Shown here piece by piece: positions 1 through 5,279 of a DNA stretch of 5,279 bases. The stretch comes from an uncultured Tepidimonas sp. (lineage in GTDB: Bacteria > Pseudomonadota > Gammaproteobacteria > Burkholderiales > Burkholderiaceae_C): NCBI GenBank assembly GCA_937949455.1, contig CALEDU010000167.1, positions 1 through 5,279 of the forward strand. Direction: 5' to 3'. A program made the translations under genes and the position numbers. The notes below the pieces were generated by a model. The model was given only the letters and a program-made list of their open reading frames with translations, was not told the DNA's origin and searched no databases. How positions within the stretch are numbered: position 1 is the stretch's first letter; each line of letters opens with the position of its first letter.

Positions 1-360
1 GTTGAGGACCAGGCGCGTGCGGTCAGCGGCTTCGATGACATTGATCGAGCGCACATTGCCCTGATTGATCTCGATGAGCCCCTGGCCAGTGGCATTGGCG
101 GTCCCGGGAAAATCCAGCGCGATGCGCGCAGGCACCTGCAGGGTGAACGCGGCGGGCGGGCCTTTGAGCGCTTCGGTGGTTTCGATGCGAATGATTTCGT
201 TGCCACGGCTCAAGCCTGCCGAGACGGAGCGGATGGCCCCTTGCGCATGCGCCCAGCCGCTGGCCAGGGCAGCTGCAGCCACCAGGACGAACGACATCCC
301 GCGCTGGTGCCAGCGCCTGCGCTGCGGTGCGCCACCGTGTGATCGATATGCGAAGGTCAT
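1..360 (-). CDS. pilQ: Type IV pilus secretin PilQ, N-terminal part (runs off left edge)
   Basis: PilQ forms the outer-membrane secretin ring through which the type IV pilus leaves the cell. Only the first 120 codons are present, of roughly 700 usual for the family; the reading frame is open to the window edge. Residues 1-21 are basic (RRR at 14-16), 22-36 are hydrophobic, and AHA|Q at 37-40 is a good signal peptidase I site. From about residue 42 the mature protein resembles an AMIN domain, which binds peptidoglycan in secretins; the stretches PARIALDFPGTAN (77-89) and INQGNVRSINV (98-108) match beta-proteobacterial PilQ as I remember it. The start at 360 is favoured because it overlaps the pilP stop (ATGA) and has AAGGA 8 bases upstream. 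Met22 (codon 297-295) is a weaker alternative giving a shorter signal peptide. The secretin domain itself lies outside the window. Confidence 0.93.
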   Translation of the reverse strand, partial: MTFAYRSHGGAPQRRRWHQRGMSFVLVAAAALASGWAHAQGAIRSVSAGLSRGNEIIRIETTEALKGPPAAFTLQVPARIALDFPGTANATGQGLIEINQGNVRSINVIEAADRTRLVLN

Positions 361-923
361 TGGCCGGTTCCTTCTTGTAGCTGCAAGGTGGCGGTACGCT
401 CGACCCACTCGCCGGCAGCGTCCTGCACGACCTCGCGCAGCGTGATGTGATGGTCGGAGATGGCGGTCACCCGCCCGTAGTTCTGGCCCAAATAATGACC
501 CGTCGCTACCTGATAGAGCAAGCCATTGGCGCGGACCAGCGCCACACGCCGTCCGCCCATGTCCAGCAGCCCCACCATCGCGATGGCATCGAGGGGGAAA
601 TCCTCCAGCGGCTCGCGGTGCCGGCGCATTTCGGATTCGATCAAGCGGGACAACGCCCCACTGGCCGCGTCGCTGCGCAGCATGCGGATCAGCCTTTCTT
701 CGCTGAAAGGCGTGGGCCCACTCGCCCCCTCGTAAGGTTGGGGCTGGTAGGCGGCAGGGGGTTGAATGTCGAGTACTTTGGGCCGCACCGATGCCCTCTG
801 TTGCGCCATCCACTGGGCCAAATCCTCGTCGTGGCCGCCAGAGCAGCCCAGCAGCGCGAGCGACGCGACCGCAACACCCAGCCCACCCCAGACGCAGCGC
901 AGAGAGTGCGCGCGGGAGGTCAT
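357..923 (-). CDS. pilP: Type IV pilus assembly lipoprotein PilP
   Basis: PilP is a periplasmic lipoprotein that connects the inner-membrane PilN/PilO complex to the secretin PilQ. The 188-residue product has a lipoprotein signal peptide: hydrophobic residues 11-25 followed by the lipobox LLGC (24-27), so Cys27 should be acylated after cleavage. A flexible, proline- and glutamine-rich linker (about 43-75) follows; in the family this region contacts PilN/PilO. The C-terminal beta-sandwich domain runs from about residue 104 (EPLEDFPLDAIAMVG) through the characteristic YLGQNYGRVTAI stretch to the end and is the part known to bind PilQ. Length fits the family (about 170-190). The start overlaps the pilO stop by ATGA and has AGGGGGG 6 bases upstream. 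Ser after the Cys does not match the Asp+2 inner-membrane retention signal, so the sequence does not settle which membrane anchors it. Confidence 0.96.
   Translation of the reverse strand: MTSRAHSLRCVWGGLGVAVASLALLGCSGGHDEDLAQWMAQQRASVRPKVLDIQPPAAYQPQPYEGASGPTPFSEERLIRMLRSDAASGALSRLIESEMRRHREPLEDFPLDAIAMVGLLDMGGRRVALVRANGLLYQVATGHYLGQNYGRVTAISDHHITLREVVQDAAGEWVERTATLQLQEGTGQ
369..373 (-). promoter_or_regulatory. Ribosome binding site of pilQ inside pilP
   Basis: AAGGA lies 8 bases before the ATG at 360, within the pilP 3' end. It favours this start over the internal Met22 codon, which has no comparable upstream sequence. Confidence 0.65.
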
Positions 924-1606
924 TTCTTGCCCCCCTGGGCGGCTTTGGTTGCCGATTTCTGGGTCAACACCTCGTCGGGATCCAGGTAGCGGAAGGTTTT
1001 GGCCGTGGCCTCCATGGTCAGCAGATCGCTGCGGTTGGCCACCGGGTTGATCGACAGGTTGTTGAGCGTCACGATGCGCGACAGATACGCAATGTCGGAG
1101 GCGAACATGCCTATGCCGTGGTAAGAACCGCTCACGCGGATGGTGATGGGCAGCTCGGCATAGTAGTCGCGCACCACCTCCTGCCCCGGGCGAAAGAGCT
1201 CGAATTGCAGCCCCCGGCCAATGCCCGCCTGGTTGATGTCGGACAGCAAGGCATCCATCTCGGCCCGGTTGGGCAGTTGTTTTTCCAGTTGCACGACATA
1301 CTGCCGCACCTGCTCCAGTTGCGCTTTGAGCAGCTCGAGGGCGGCGGCCATGGCCACTTTTTGGGTGTACTGGGCGCGCAACTCCCCCTCACGCCGCAAG
1401 GCGGCATCGAGCGCATCACGGCGTTCGGACAGCCAGACCAACCACAGCAGCACGACCATGAAAACCGCCGCTGCAGCCAACAGCAAGGCCCTCGGCAGCG
1501 TCGGCCAACGGGAGGGGTCGTTGGGGTCCAGCCCAGTGAACTGGCGCTGCACATTCTGCCGCAGATCGGCCCAGTCGATCGAGGAGGCTTTGCGCTTGGA
1601 GGCCAT
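920..1606 (-). CDS. pilO: Type IV pilus inner-membrane protein PilO
   Basis: PilO pairs with PilN in the inner membrane to form the alignment subcomplex between the cytoplasmic motor and the secretin. The 228-residue protein has a cytoplasmic N-terminus (1-38) that includes the family-like stretch GLDPNDPSRWP (25-35). One transmembrane helix follows at about 39-59, then a coiled coil at about 61-111 rich in Glu, Gln, Leu and Arg, and a periplasmic ferredoxin-like domain from about 112. LPNRAEMDALL (111-121) and INQAGIGRGLQFELF (124-138) are hallmark PilO segments. The C-terminal tail (about 212-228) is polar and lysine-rich, probably disordered. This gene starts 21 bases after the pilN stop, the only non-overlapping junction in the operon, and its ribosome binding site is weak (GGA 7 bases from ATG). 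Its stop overlaps the pilP start. Confidence 0.96.
   Translation of the reverse strand: MASKRKASSIDWADLRQNVQRQFTGLDPNDPSRWPTLPRALLLAAAAVFMVVLLWLVWLSERRDALDAALRREGELRAQYTQKVAMAAALELLKAQLEQVRQYVVQLEKQLPNRAEMDALLSDINQAGIGRGLQFELFRPGQEVVRDYYAELPITIRVSGSYHGIGMFASDIAYLSRIVTLNNLSINPVANRSDLLTMEATAKTFRYLDPDEVLTQKSATKAAQGGKK
930..936 (-). promoter_or_regulatory. Ribosome binding site of pilP inside pilO
   Basis: AGGGGGG lies 6 bases before the pilP ATG, in the last codons of pilO (those for the Gly-Gly-Lys-Lys end). It supports the start at 923. Confidence 0.6.
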
Positions 1607-1627
1607 GGCGTCGTCCGGTTTTCTAGG

Positions 1628-2248
1628 TCAGAGTGCTCCGCCTTGGCCAGTCTGGGCCGCTGGCTTGGCGCTCGGACGATCCATCCCTTCACCCTTGGCC
1701 TGCACCACGCGCAACGCAAAGTTGAAGACCCGGCGCTGCCCGCCCGGCTGGAAGCTCTGGGTGCCAGCCGTGATCTCGATGAGCTGTGGCTGCCGCAACC
1801 AAGGGCTCTGGGTGGACAGATTGCGCAACAGCTCAGACACGCGCTCCTGAGACTGGGCCACTCCAGTGATCGCAATGCCGTCTGCCTCCTGTTTGATCGA
1901 GCGCAGATACACACCGTCGGGCAAGCGCCGCGCCAGTTCATTGAGCAGGTGGACCGGCAGGTTACGGTCGGCCTGCAGGCTCGCCACGGCGTCTTGACGC
2001 GCCTTGAGGGCATCCAGCTCGGTTTGCAAGGTGGCGATTTCCTTGATCTGCTGGTCCAGCTTGGCGATCTCGGCCTGCAGCTGCTGGTTGCGCCCCTCCT
2101 GGGCAGCGATGCGTGCCTCGAAGCCCATGTAAAGCAATCCCGATAGGGCAACCCCGGCGAGGACGGCCAGAACCAGGTGGGTGAAGAAGGCCTCGCGCCG
2201 CTTCTTGCGCGCCCACTCGCGGTGGGGCAGCAGGTTGATGGCAATCAT
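1628..2248 (-). CDS. pilN: Type IV pilus inner-membrane protein PilN
   Basis: PilN is a bitopic inner-membrane protein that links cytoplasmic PilM to periplasmic PilO and PilP. The cytoplasmic tail begins with INLLPHRE (4-11), a form of the conserved INLLPxRE peptide known to sit in the groove of PilM. Basic residues 14-18 follow and orient the membrane helix (about 21-43). A coiled coil (about 44-95) leads into a ferredoxin-like periplasmic domain (about 98-185) containing the family-like stretch LARRLPDGVYLRSI. The last 20 residues are low-complexity (Pro, Gln, Gly, Ala). At 206 residues it is in the normal range. The start is firm: ATG overlaps the pilM stop as ATGA and has GGAGG 8 bases upstream inside the pilM 3' end. 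Confidence 0.97.
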   Translation of the reverse strand: MIAINLLPHREWARKKRREAFFTHLVLAVLAGVALSGLLYMGFEARIAAQEGRNQQLQAEIAKLDQQIKEIATLQTELDALKARQDAVASLQADRNLPVHLLNELARRLPDGVYLRSIKQEADGIAITGVAQSQERVSELLRNLSTQSPWLRQPQLIEITAGTQSFQPGGQRRVFNFALRVVQAKGEGMDRPSAKPAAQTGQGGAL

Positions 2249-3327
2249 GGCATGAACCTCCGCAAAGCCAGCCCCGTGGCCACCAAATAGGACGTCGCCT
2301 CCGAAGCCAGGCGCGCAGCAGGCAGGGTGGGCGGCAGGGTCATGCCTTCGAAAGGATTGAGCACATGGGCGGCAAAGCCCGTCTGGCTCATGACCGCCTC
2401 GGCCAATCCAGGCAGGCTGGCCCCACCGCCAGACAGCAGGATACGGTCGACCTTGTTGTGCGGCGTACTGGTGAAAAAAAACTGCAGCGCTCGGCCCAGT
2501 TCTTGCGCCAGAGTGGCCAAAAACGGCTGCAACACCGTCTGCAGATCGTCGGCGGGCAGGCCAACGCCGGCTTTCTTTTTCTGTTCCGCCTCTTCGAAAG
2601 AAAGACCGTATTGGCGAGCAATCAACTGGGTCAGCGCGGCACCGCCGACTGGCTGATCACGCTCGTAGACCAACTCGTCGTTGCGGATGACCTGCAATGC
2701 CGTGGAGTGCGAGCCGATCTCGAACAACGCGACGAGCTGCAGGTTGGCCGGGCTGGGCAGTCGCTCGATGACCCGGCGCGCAGCCAGCCGCGACGCGTAG
2801 GACTCGACGTCCATGATCACCGGATTGAGGCCTGCCGCCTCGGCCAGCCCCTGCCGGTCGGACACCTTCTCTTTGCGCGAGGCGGCCACCAGCACCTCGT
2901 TGTACCCCACAGCGCTGGGCGACGGCCCAATGAGGCAAAAATCCAGCGCAACTTCAGTCAGGGGGAAGGGAATCAACTGTGCCGCCTCCGCCTCGACCTG
3001 GGCCTCGAGCTCGTCCTCCGTCAGGCCAGCGGGCAGGCTCAGCTTGCGTGTGATCACGGCGGAGCTGGGCAGGGCCAGCGCGACATTCTTGGTCTGGGTG
3101 CCGGCCTTGCGCACCAGCCGTCGCAGGGCTTGAGCCACTTGGTCGAACTGCTCGATATTGCCTTCCGCGATCCAGCCCTGATCCAGCGGCTCGATAGCGC
3201 AGTGCAACAAGGCATGGCCGCCACTGCGGTCGCGCCCCAGCTCCACCAGCTTCAGGGTGGTGGAGCTGATGTCGATACCAAGCAGCGGAGCTGGATCACG
3301 ACCCAAAAATGATCCGAATATAGACAT
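2245..3327 (-). CDS. pilM: Type IV pilus assembly ATPase-fold protein PilM
   Basis: PilM is a cytoplasmic FtsA/actin-like protein that binds nucleotide and the PilN N-terminus, anchoring the alignment complex. The product is 360 residues, as usual for PilM. LLGIDISSTTLKLVEL (15-30) is the first phosphate loop of the actin fold, LFEIGSHSTALQV (201-213) the second, and LSGGGASLPGL (298-308) the adenosine-binding loop. LAEAAGLNPVIMDVESYA (161-178) and LQFFFTSTP (281-289) are other family segments. The second phosphate loop has Glu203 where many actin-fold proteins have Asp; I believe related PilMs share this but could not check. The start at 3327 is preferred over an upstream in-frame ATG at 3378 because AAGGG lies 6 bases before it, family members begin MSIFGSxxG, and the extra 17 residues are unlike PilM. 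It is the first gene of the operon and divergent from mrcA. A T8 run lies within codons 283-285. Confidence 0.97.
   Translation of the reverse strand: MSIFGSFLGRDPAPLLGIDISSTTLKLVELGRDRSGGHALLHCAIEPLDQGWIAEGNIEQFDQVAQALRRLVRKAGTQTKNVALALPSSAVITRKLSLPAGLTEDELEAQVEAEAAQLIPFPLTEVALDFCLIGPSPSAVGYNEVLVAASRKEKVSDRQGLAEAAGLNPVIMDVESYASRLAARRVIERLPSPANLQLVALFEIGSHSTALQVIRNDELVYERDQPVGGAALTQLIARQYGLSFEEAEQKKKAGVGLPADDLQTVLQPFLATLAQELGRALQFFFTSTPHNKVDRILLSGGGASLPGLAEAVMSQTGFAAHVLNPFEGMTLPPTLPAARLASEATSYLVATGLALRRFMP
2257..2261 (-). promoter_or_regulatory. Ribosome binding site of pilN inside pilM
   Basis: GGAGG lies 8 bases before the pilN ATG, within the last codons of pilM. It is the clearest Shine-Dalgarno sequence in the window, so pilN can be initiated strongly in addition to translational coupling through the ATGA overlap. 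Confidence 0.75.
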
Positions 3328-3333
3328 GCCACA

Positions 3334-3338
3334 CCCTT
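3334..3338 (-). promoter_or_regulatory. Ribosome binding site deciding the pilM start
   Basis: AAGGG on the minus strand sits 6 bases before the ATG at 3327. It supports the 360-residue form over the longer frame opening at 3378. Confidence 0.65.
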
Positions 3339-3377
3339 GGCCAGATCCGCCCGGCCTGCACGACGCCCGTATGCACA

Positions 3378-3383
3378 ATCCTA
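3378..3383 (-). promoter_or_regulatory. Candidate extended -10 element for the pilM operon
   Basis: Read on the minus strand, TGCTAGGAT forms a TGn extended -10 (four of six bases match TATAAT) about 50 bases before the pilM start. The expected transcription start is near 3371, with a leader of about 44 bases. The -35 region is poor, which an extended -10 can tolerate. I see no sigma-54 type GG/GC promoter in the 190-bp gap. This is a weak call. Confidence 0.3.
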
Positions 3384-3404
3384 GCAGTCACGCCGCTCCT
3401 TCAC

Positions 3405-3416
3405 AGAGAAATCTCT
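3405..3416. repeat. Short perfect inverted repeat in the pilM/mrcA intergenic region
   Basis: AGAGA and TCTCT face each other with a 2-base AA centre. The site lies just upstream of the candidate pilM promoter (about 22 bases above its -10) and 60 bases before the mrcA -10, a plausible position for an operator. It is short enough to occur by chance, and I know no regulator with this exact site. Confidence 0.3.
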
Positions 3417-3476
3417 CACCCGGCGCAAGACCACGCGACCCAGGCCCGTTGGCTAAAACCGACACCGGCCGCTTTC

Positions 3477-3482
3477 TATAAT
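3477..3482 (+). promoter_or_regulatory. Candidate -10 element of the mrcA promoter
   Basis: A perfect TATAAT lies 35 bases before the mrcA ATG in otherwise GC-rich DNA. Transcription would be expected to start near 3489, giving a leader of about 30 bases. No good -35 hexamer is seen at 16-18 bases spacing (the bases there read like TAAAAC), and the nearest TTG-type hexamer, TTGGCT at 3449-3454, is 22 bases away. The -10 assignment is inferred from sequence only. Confidence 0.55.
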
Positions 3483-3517
3483 CCCAGCGCTGCGCCCCAG
3501 CGATCTTCGCCCGCTCC

Positions 3518-5279
3518 ATGTCACGGCCCCCGTCCTCTGCCCCTACCCCGCCTGCGCCCCAGGCCAACTGGCGCCGGCTCCTGTGGGCAGGGCTGGCCGC
3601 GGTATTGGGTGCCGGGCTTGCCGGGGCGATGTTGATCGCCTTGGGGTTGGCAATGGCCTACCCCAACCTGCCCGACGTCAGCGAGTTGGCCGACTACCGC
3701 CCCAAGCTGCCGCTGCGGGTGTATGCGCGCGATGGCTCGCTGCTGGCCGAGTTTGGCGAAGAACGGCGCAACCTCGTGCCGTTCGAGGACATCCCGCCGG
3801 TGATGATCAACGCCGTGCTGGCCATCGAGGATGCGCGCTTTTTCGAGCACAGCGGCATCGATTACCGGGGCCTGCTGCGCGCGGCGCTGGCCAATCTGGG
3901 CGAAGCCAAGAGCCAAGGTGCCTCCACCATCACCATGCAGGTGGCGCGCAATGTCTACTTGTCCAGCGAAAAAAGCTATCTGCGCAAGATCTACGAGGTG
4001 CTGTTGACCTTCAAGCTCGAGCACATGCTCACCAAGGAGCAAATCCTCGAGATCTACATGAACCAGATCTTTCTGGGCCACCGCTCCTACGGCTTTGCCG
4101 CAGCGGCGCGCACCTATTTTGGCAAGTCGCTCAAAGACCTGACCATTGCCGAGGCGGCCATGCTGGCCGGTCTGCCCAAGGCACCGTCGGCATACAACCC
4201 CATCAGCAATCCCAGGCGGGCTCGAGCGCGCCAGCTCTACATCATCGACCGCATGCTGGAAAACGGCTTCATCACCGCCGCCGAAGCCCAGGCTGCCCGC
4301 GAAGAGCCCCTGCGGCTGCGCCGCTATGACGCCGAGCAAGCCATCCATGCCGAATACATTGCCGAGATGGTGCGCCAGGCCATCATGGAGCGGTACGGCG
4401 AGGACGCCTACACCGCTGGACTGCAGGTCTACACCACCATCGACTCTGCCCTGCAGCGCGCCGCTTGGCGCGCCGTGCGGCAGGGGATCCTGGACTTCGA
4501 GCGGCGCCAGTTCTACCGCGGGCCCGAGCGGTTCATCGATCTGCCGGCCAACCGCGCCGCCCGCGAGGCCGCCATCGAGGATGCGTTGAGCGCCGTGCCG
4601 GACAATGAGCCGCTGCTGACCGCCGTGGTGCTGTCGGCCGAACCCCACAAAGTGGTCGTGGTGCGCGGCGACGACACCCCCATCGAGATCACCGGCCAAG
4701 GGCTGGAATCGGTACGCTCGGGCCTGAGCGCCAGCGCCCCGCCCCACCTCAGACTGCGCCCCGGCGCCGTGGTGCGCATCGTCAAAGGCGCGCAGGGTTG
4801 GTATCTAACCCAAACCCCCGAAGTGGAGGCGGCCTTCGTCGCCGTCGATCCGCGCGACGGTGGCATCCGCGCGCTGGTCGGCGGTTTCGACTTCGAGCGC
4901 AACAAGTTCAACCGCGTCACGCAGTCGCAGCGCCAGCCCGGCTCCAGTTTCAAGCCCTTCATCTACTCCGCCGCCCTAGAAAAAGGCATCATGCCGCAAA
5001 CGGTGGCCAATGATGCACCGCTGTTCTTCCCGGCCAGCGTGACAGGCGGCAAGCCCTGGGAGCCCAAAAACTACGACGGGCAGTACGAGGGGCCCATGAC
5101 CATCCGCACAGCGCTGGCCAAGTCCAAGAATATGGTGTCGATCCATGTGCTGCGGGCCGTCGGGACCCAGTCAGCGCAACAATGGATCACCCGCTTTGGG
5201 CTGGACCCCGCCAAGCATCCGCCTTACCTGACCATGGCCTTGGGCGCAGGGGCCGTGACGCCGCTGGAAATGGCCGCCG
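3518..5279 (+). CDS. mrcA: Penicillin-binding protein 1A, bifunctional transglycosylase/transpeptidase, 5' part (runs off right edge)
   Basis: PBP1A (also called ponA) polymerises lipid II into glycan strands and cross-links the peptides, acting from the inner membrane into the periplasm. The window holds 587 codons of about 770-850. Residues 1-19 are cytoplasmic and proline-rich; a membrane helix spans about 20-47. The GT51 transglycosylase domain follows: EDARFFEHSG (104-113, catalytic Glu104), GASTITMQ (134-141), RKIYE (156-160), KEQILEIYMN (173-182), and AEAAMLAGLPKAPSAYNP (211-228). An OB-like insert covers roughly 300-430. In the transpeptidase domain, SSFK (476-479) supplies the acylated Ser476 and Lys479, and SKN (536-538) is the second motif; the KTG motif is beyond the edge. 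The ATG at 3518 is the only ATG after the in-frame stop at 3479 that keeps the whole membrane helix, but it has no visible Shine-Dalgarno sequence. Confidence 0.96.
   Translation, partial: MSRPPSSAPTPPAPQANWRRLLWAGLAAVLGAGLAGAMLIALGLAMAYPNLPDVSELADYRPKLPLRVYARDGSLLAEFGEERRNLVPFEDIPPVMINAVLAIEDARFFEHSGIDYRGLLRAALANLGEAKSQGASTITMQVARNVYLSSEKSYLRKIYEVLLTFKLEHMLTKEQILEIYMNQIFLGHRSYGFAAAARTYFGKSLKDLTIAEAAMLAGLPKAPSAYNPISNPRRARARQLYIIDRMLENGFITAAEAQAAREEPLRLRRYDAEQAIHAEYIAEMVRQAIMERYGEDAYTAGLQVYTTIDSALQRAAWRAVRQGILDFERRQFYRGPERFIDLPANRAAREAAIEDALSAVPDNEPLLTAVVLSAEPHKVVVVRGDDTPIEITGQGLESVRSGLSASAPPHLRLRPGAVVRIVKGAQGWYLTQTPEVEAAFVAVDPRDGGIRALVGGFDFERNKFNRVTQSQRQPGSSFKPFIYSAALEKGIMPQTVANDAPLFFPASVTGGKPWEPKNYDGQYEGPMTIRTALAKSKNMVSIHVLRAVGTQSAQQWITRFGLDPAKHPPYLTMALGAGAVTPLEMAA

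Noticed and set aside
295..360. Twin-arginine (Tat) signal for PilQ from the RRR at residues 14-16
   Set aside because: The residues after the arginines do not fit the S/T-R-R-x-F-L-K pattern, and secretins are exported by Sec; an ordinary signal peptide with a long basic region explains it.
1607..1627. Possible terminator or promoter between pilN and pilO
   Set aside because: The 21 bases hold no stem-loop or T run and no recognisable -10/-35 pair; pilO is best read as part of the same operon.
791..2146. Long open frame of 451 codons on the plus strand, opposite pilO and pilN
   Set aside because: It is antisense to two confidently identified genes, its product is rich in His, Gln, Gly and Arg with no recognisable domain, and such frames are typical shadows in GC-rich DNA.
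1132..2244. Minus-strand frame of 370 codons overlapping pilN and pilO in another frame
   Set aside because: The product is Arg-, Ser-, Pro- and Cys-rich, typical of an out-of-frame reading of GC-rich genes; pilN and pilO explain the same DNA.
2365..3312. Open frame of 315 codons on the plus strand, opposite pilM
   Set aside because: It is a shadow of pilM; the composition is unnatural and there is no ribosome binding site or domain.
3328..3378. N-terminal extension of PilM by 17 residues from an ATG at 3378
   Set aside because: The added residues are unlike PilM, and a ribosome binding site sits properly before the internal ATG at 3327. The candidate promoter would also place the transcript start inside the extension.
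3521..4747. Open frame of 408 codons on the minus strand, opposite mrcA
   Set aside because: It lies fully opposite the PBP1A transglycosylase domain, whose catalytic motifs are intact. The antisense product is low-complexity (Gly, His, Gln) and has no known fold.

Overview
The window is GC-rich chromosomal DNA from a betaproteobacterium. The protein sequences look most like Burkholderiales, probably a Comamonadaceae-type genome. That placement rests on remembered family sequences, not a search. Coding density is very high, and I see no mobile element, CRISPR array, tRNA or rRNA.

Layout: two divergent transcription units share a 190-bp intergenic region (3328-3517). On the minus strand, reading from about 3327 down to 1, lies the type IV pilus assembly operon pilM-pilN-pilO-pilP-pilQ. 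The first four genes are complete, and pilQ is cut by the left edge after 120 codons. On the plus strand, from 3518 to the right edge, lies the 5' part (587 codons) of mrcA/ponA, which encodes the bifunctional class A penicillin-binding protein PBP1A. This divergent ponA / pilMNOPQ arrangement is classical and conserved in many proteobacteria; E. coli has mrcA next to the homologous hofMNOPQ genes.

How the genes work together: PilM is a cytoplasmic actin-like protein that holds the N-terminal tail of PilN. PilN and PilO are inner-membrane proteins with coiled coils and periplasmic ferredoxin-like domains. PilP is a lipoprotein that links PilN/PilO to the outer-membrane secretin PilQ. Together they form the alignment subcomplex that spans the envelope for pilus extension and retraction. 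PBP1A polymerises and cross-links peptidoglycan, the layer this machine must cross. Three of the four pil gene junctions are 4-base ATGA overlaps, so translation is probably coupled.

Nothing here looks like a new system. The second-look items are modest: the junction architecture, an Asp-to-Glu change in the PilM nucleotide fold, a T8 run inside pilM, a PBP1A start without a Shine-Dalgarno sequence behind a perfect TATAAT, and a small palindrome in the shared control region.
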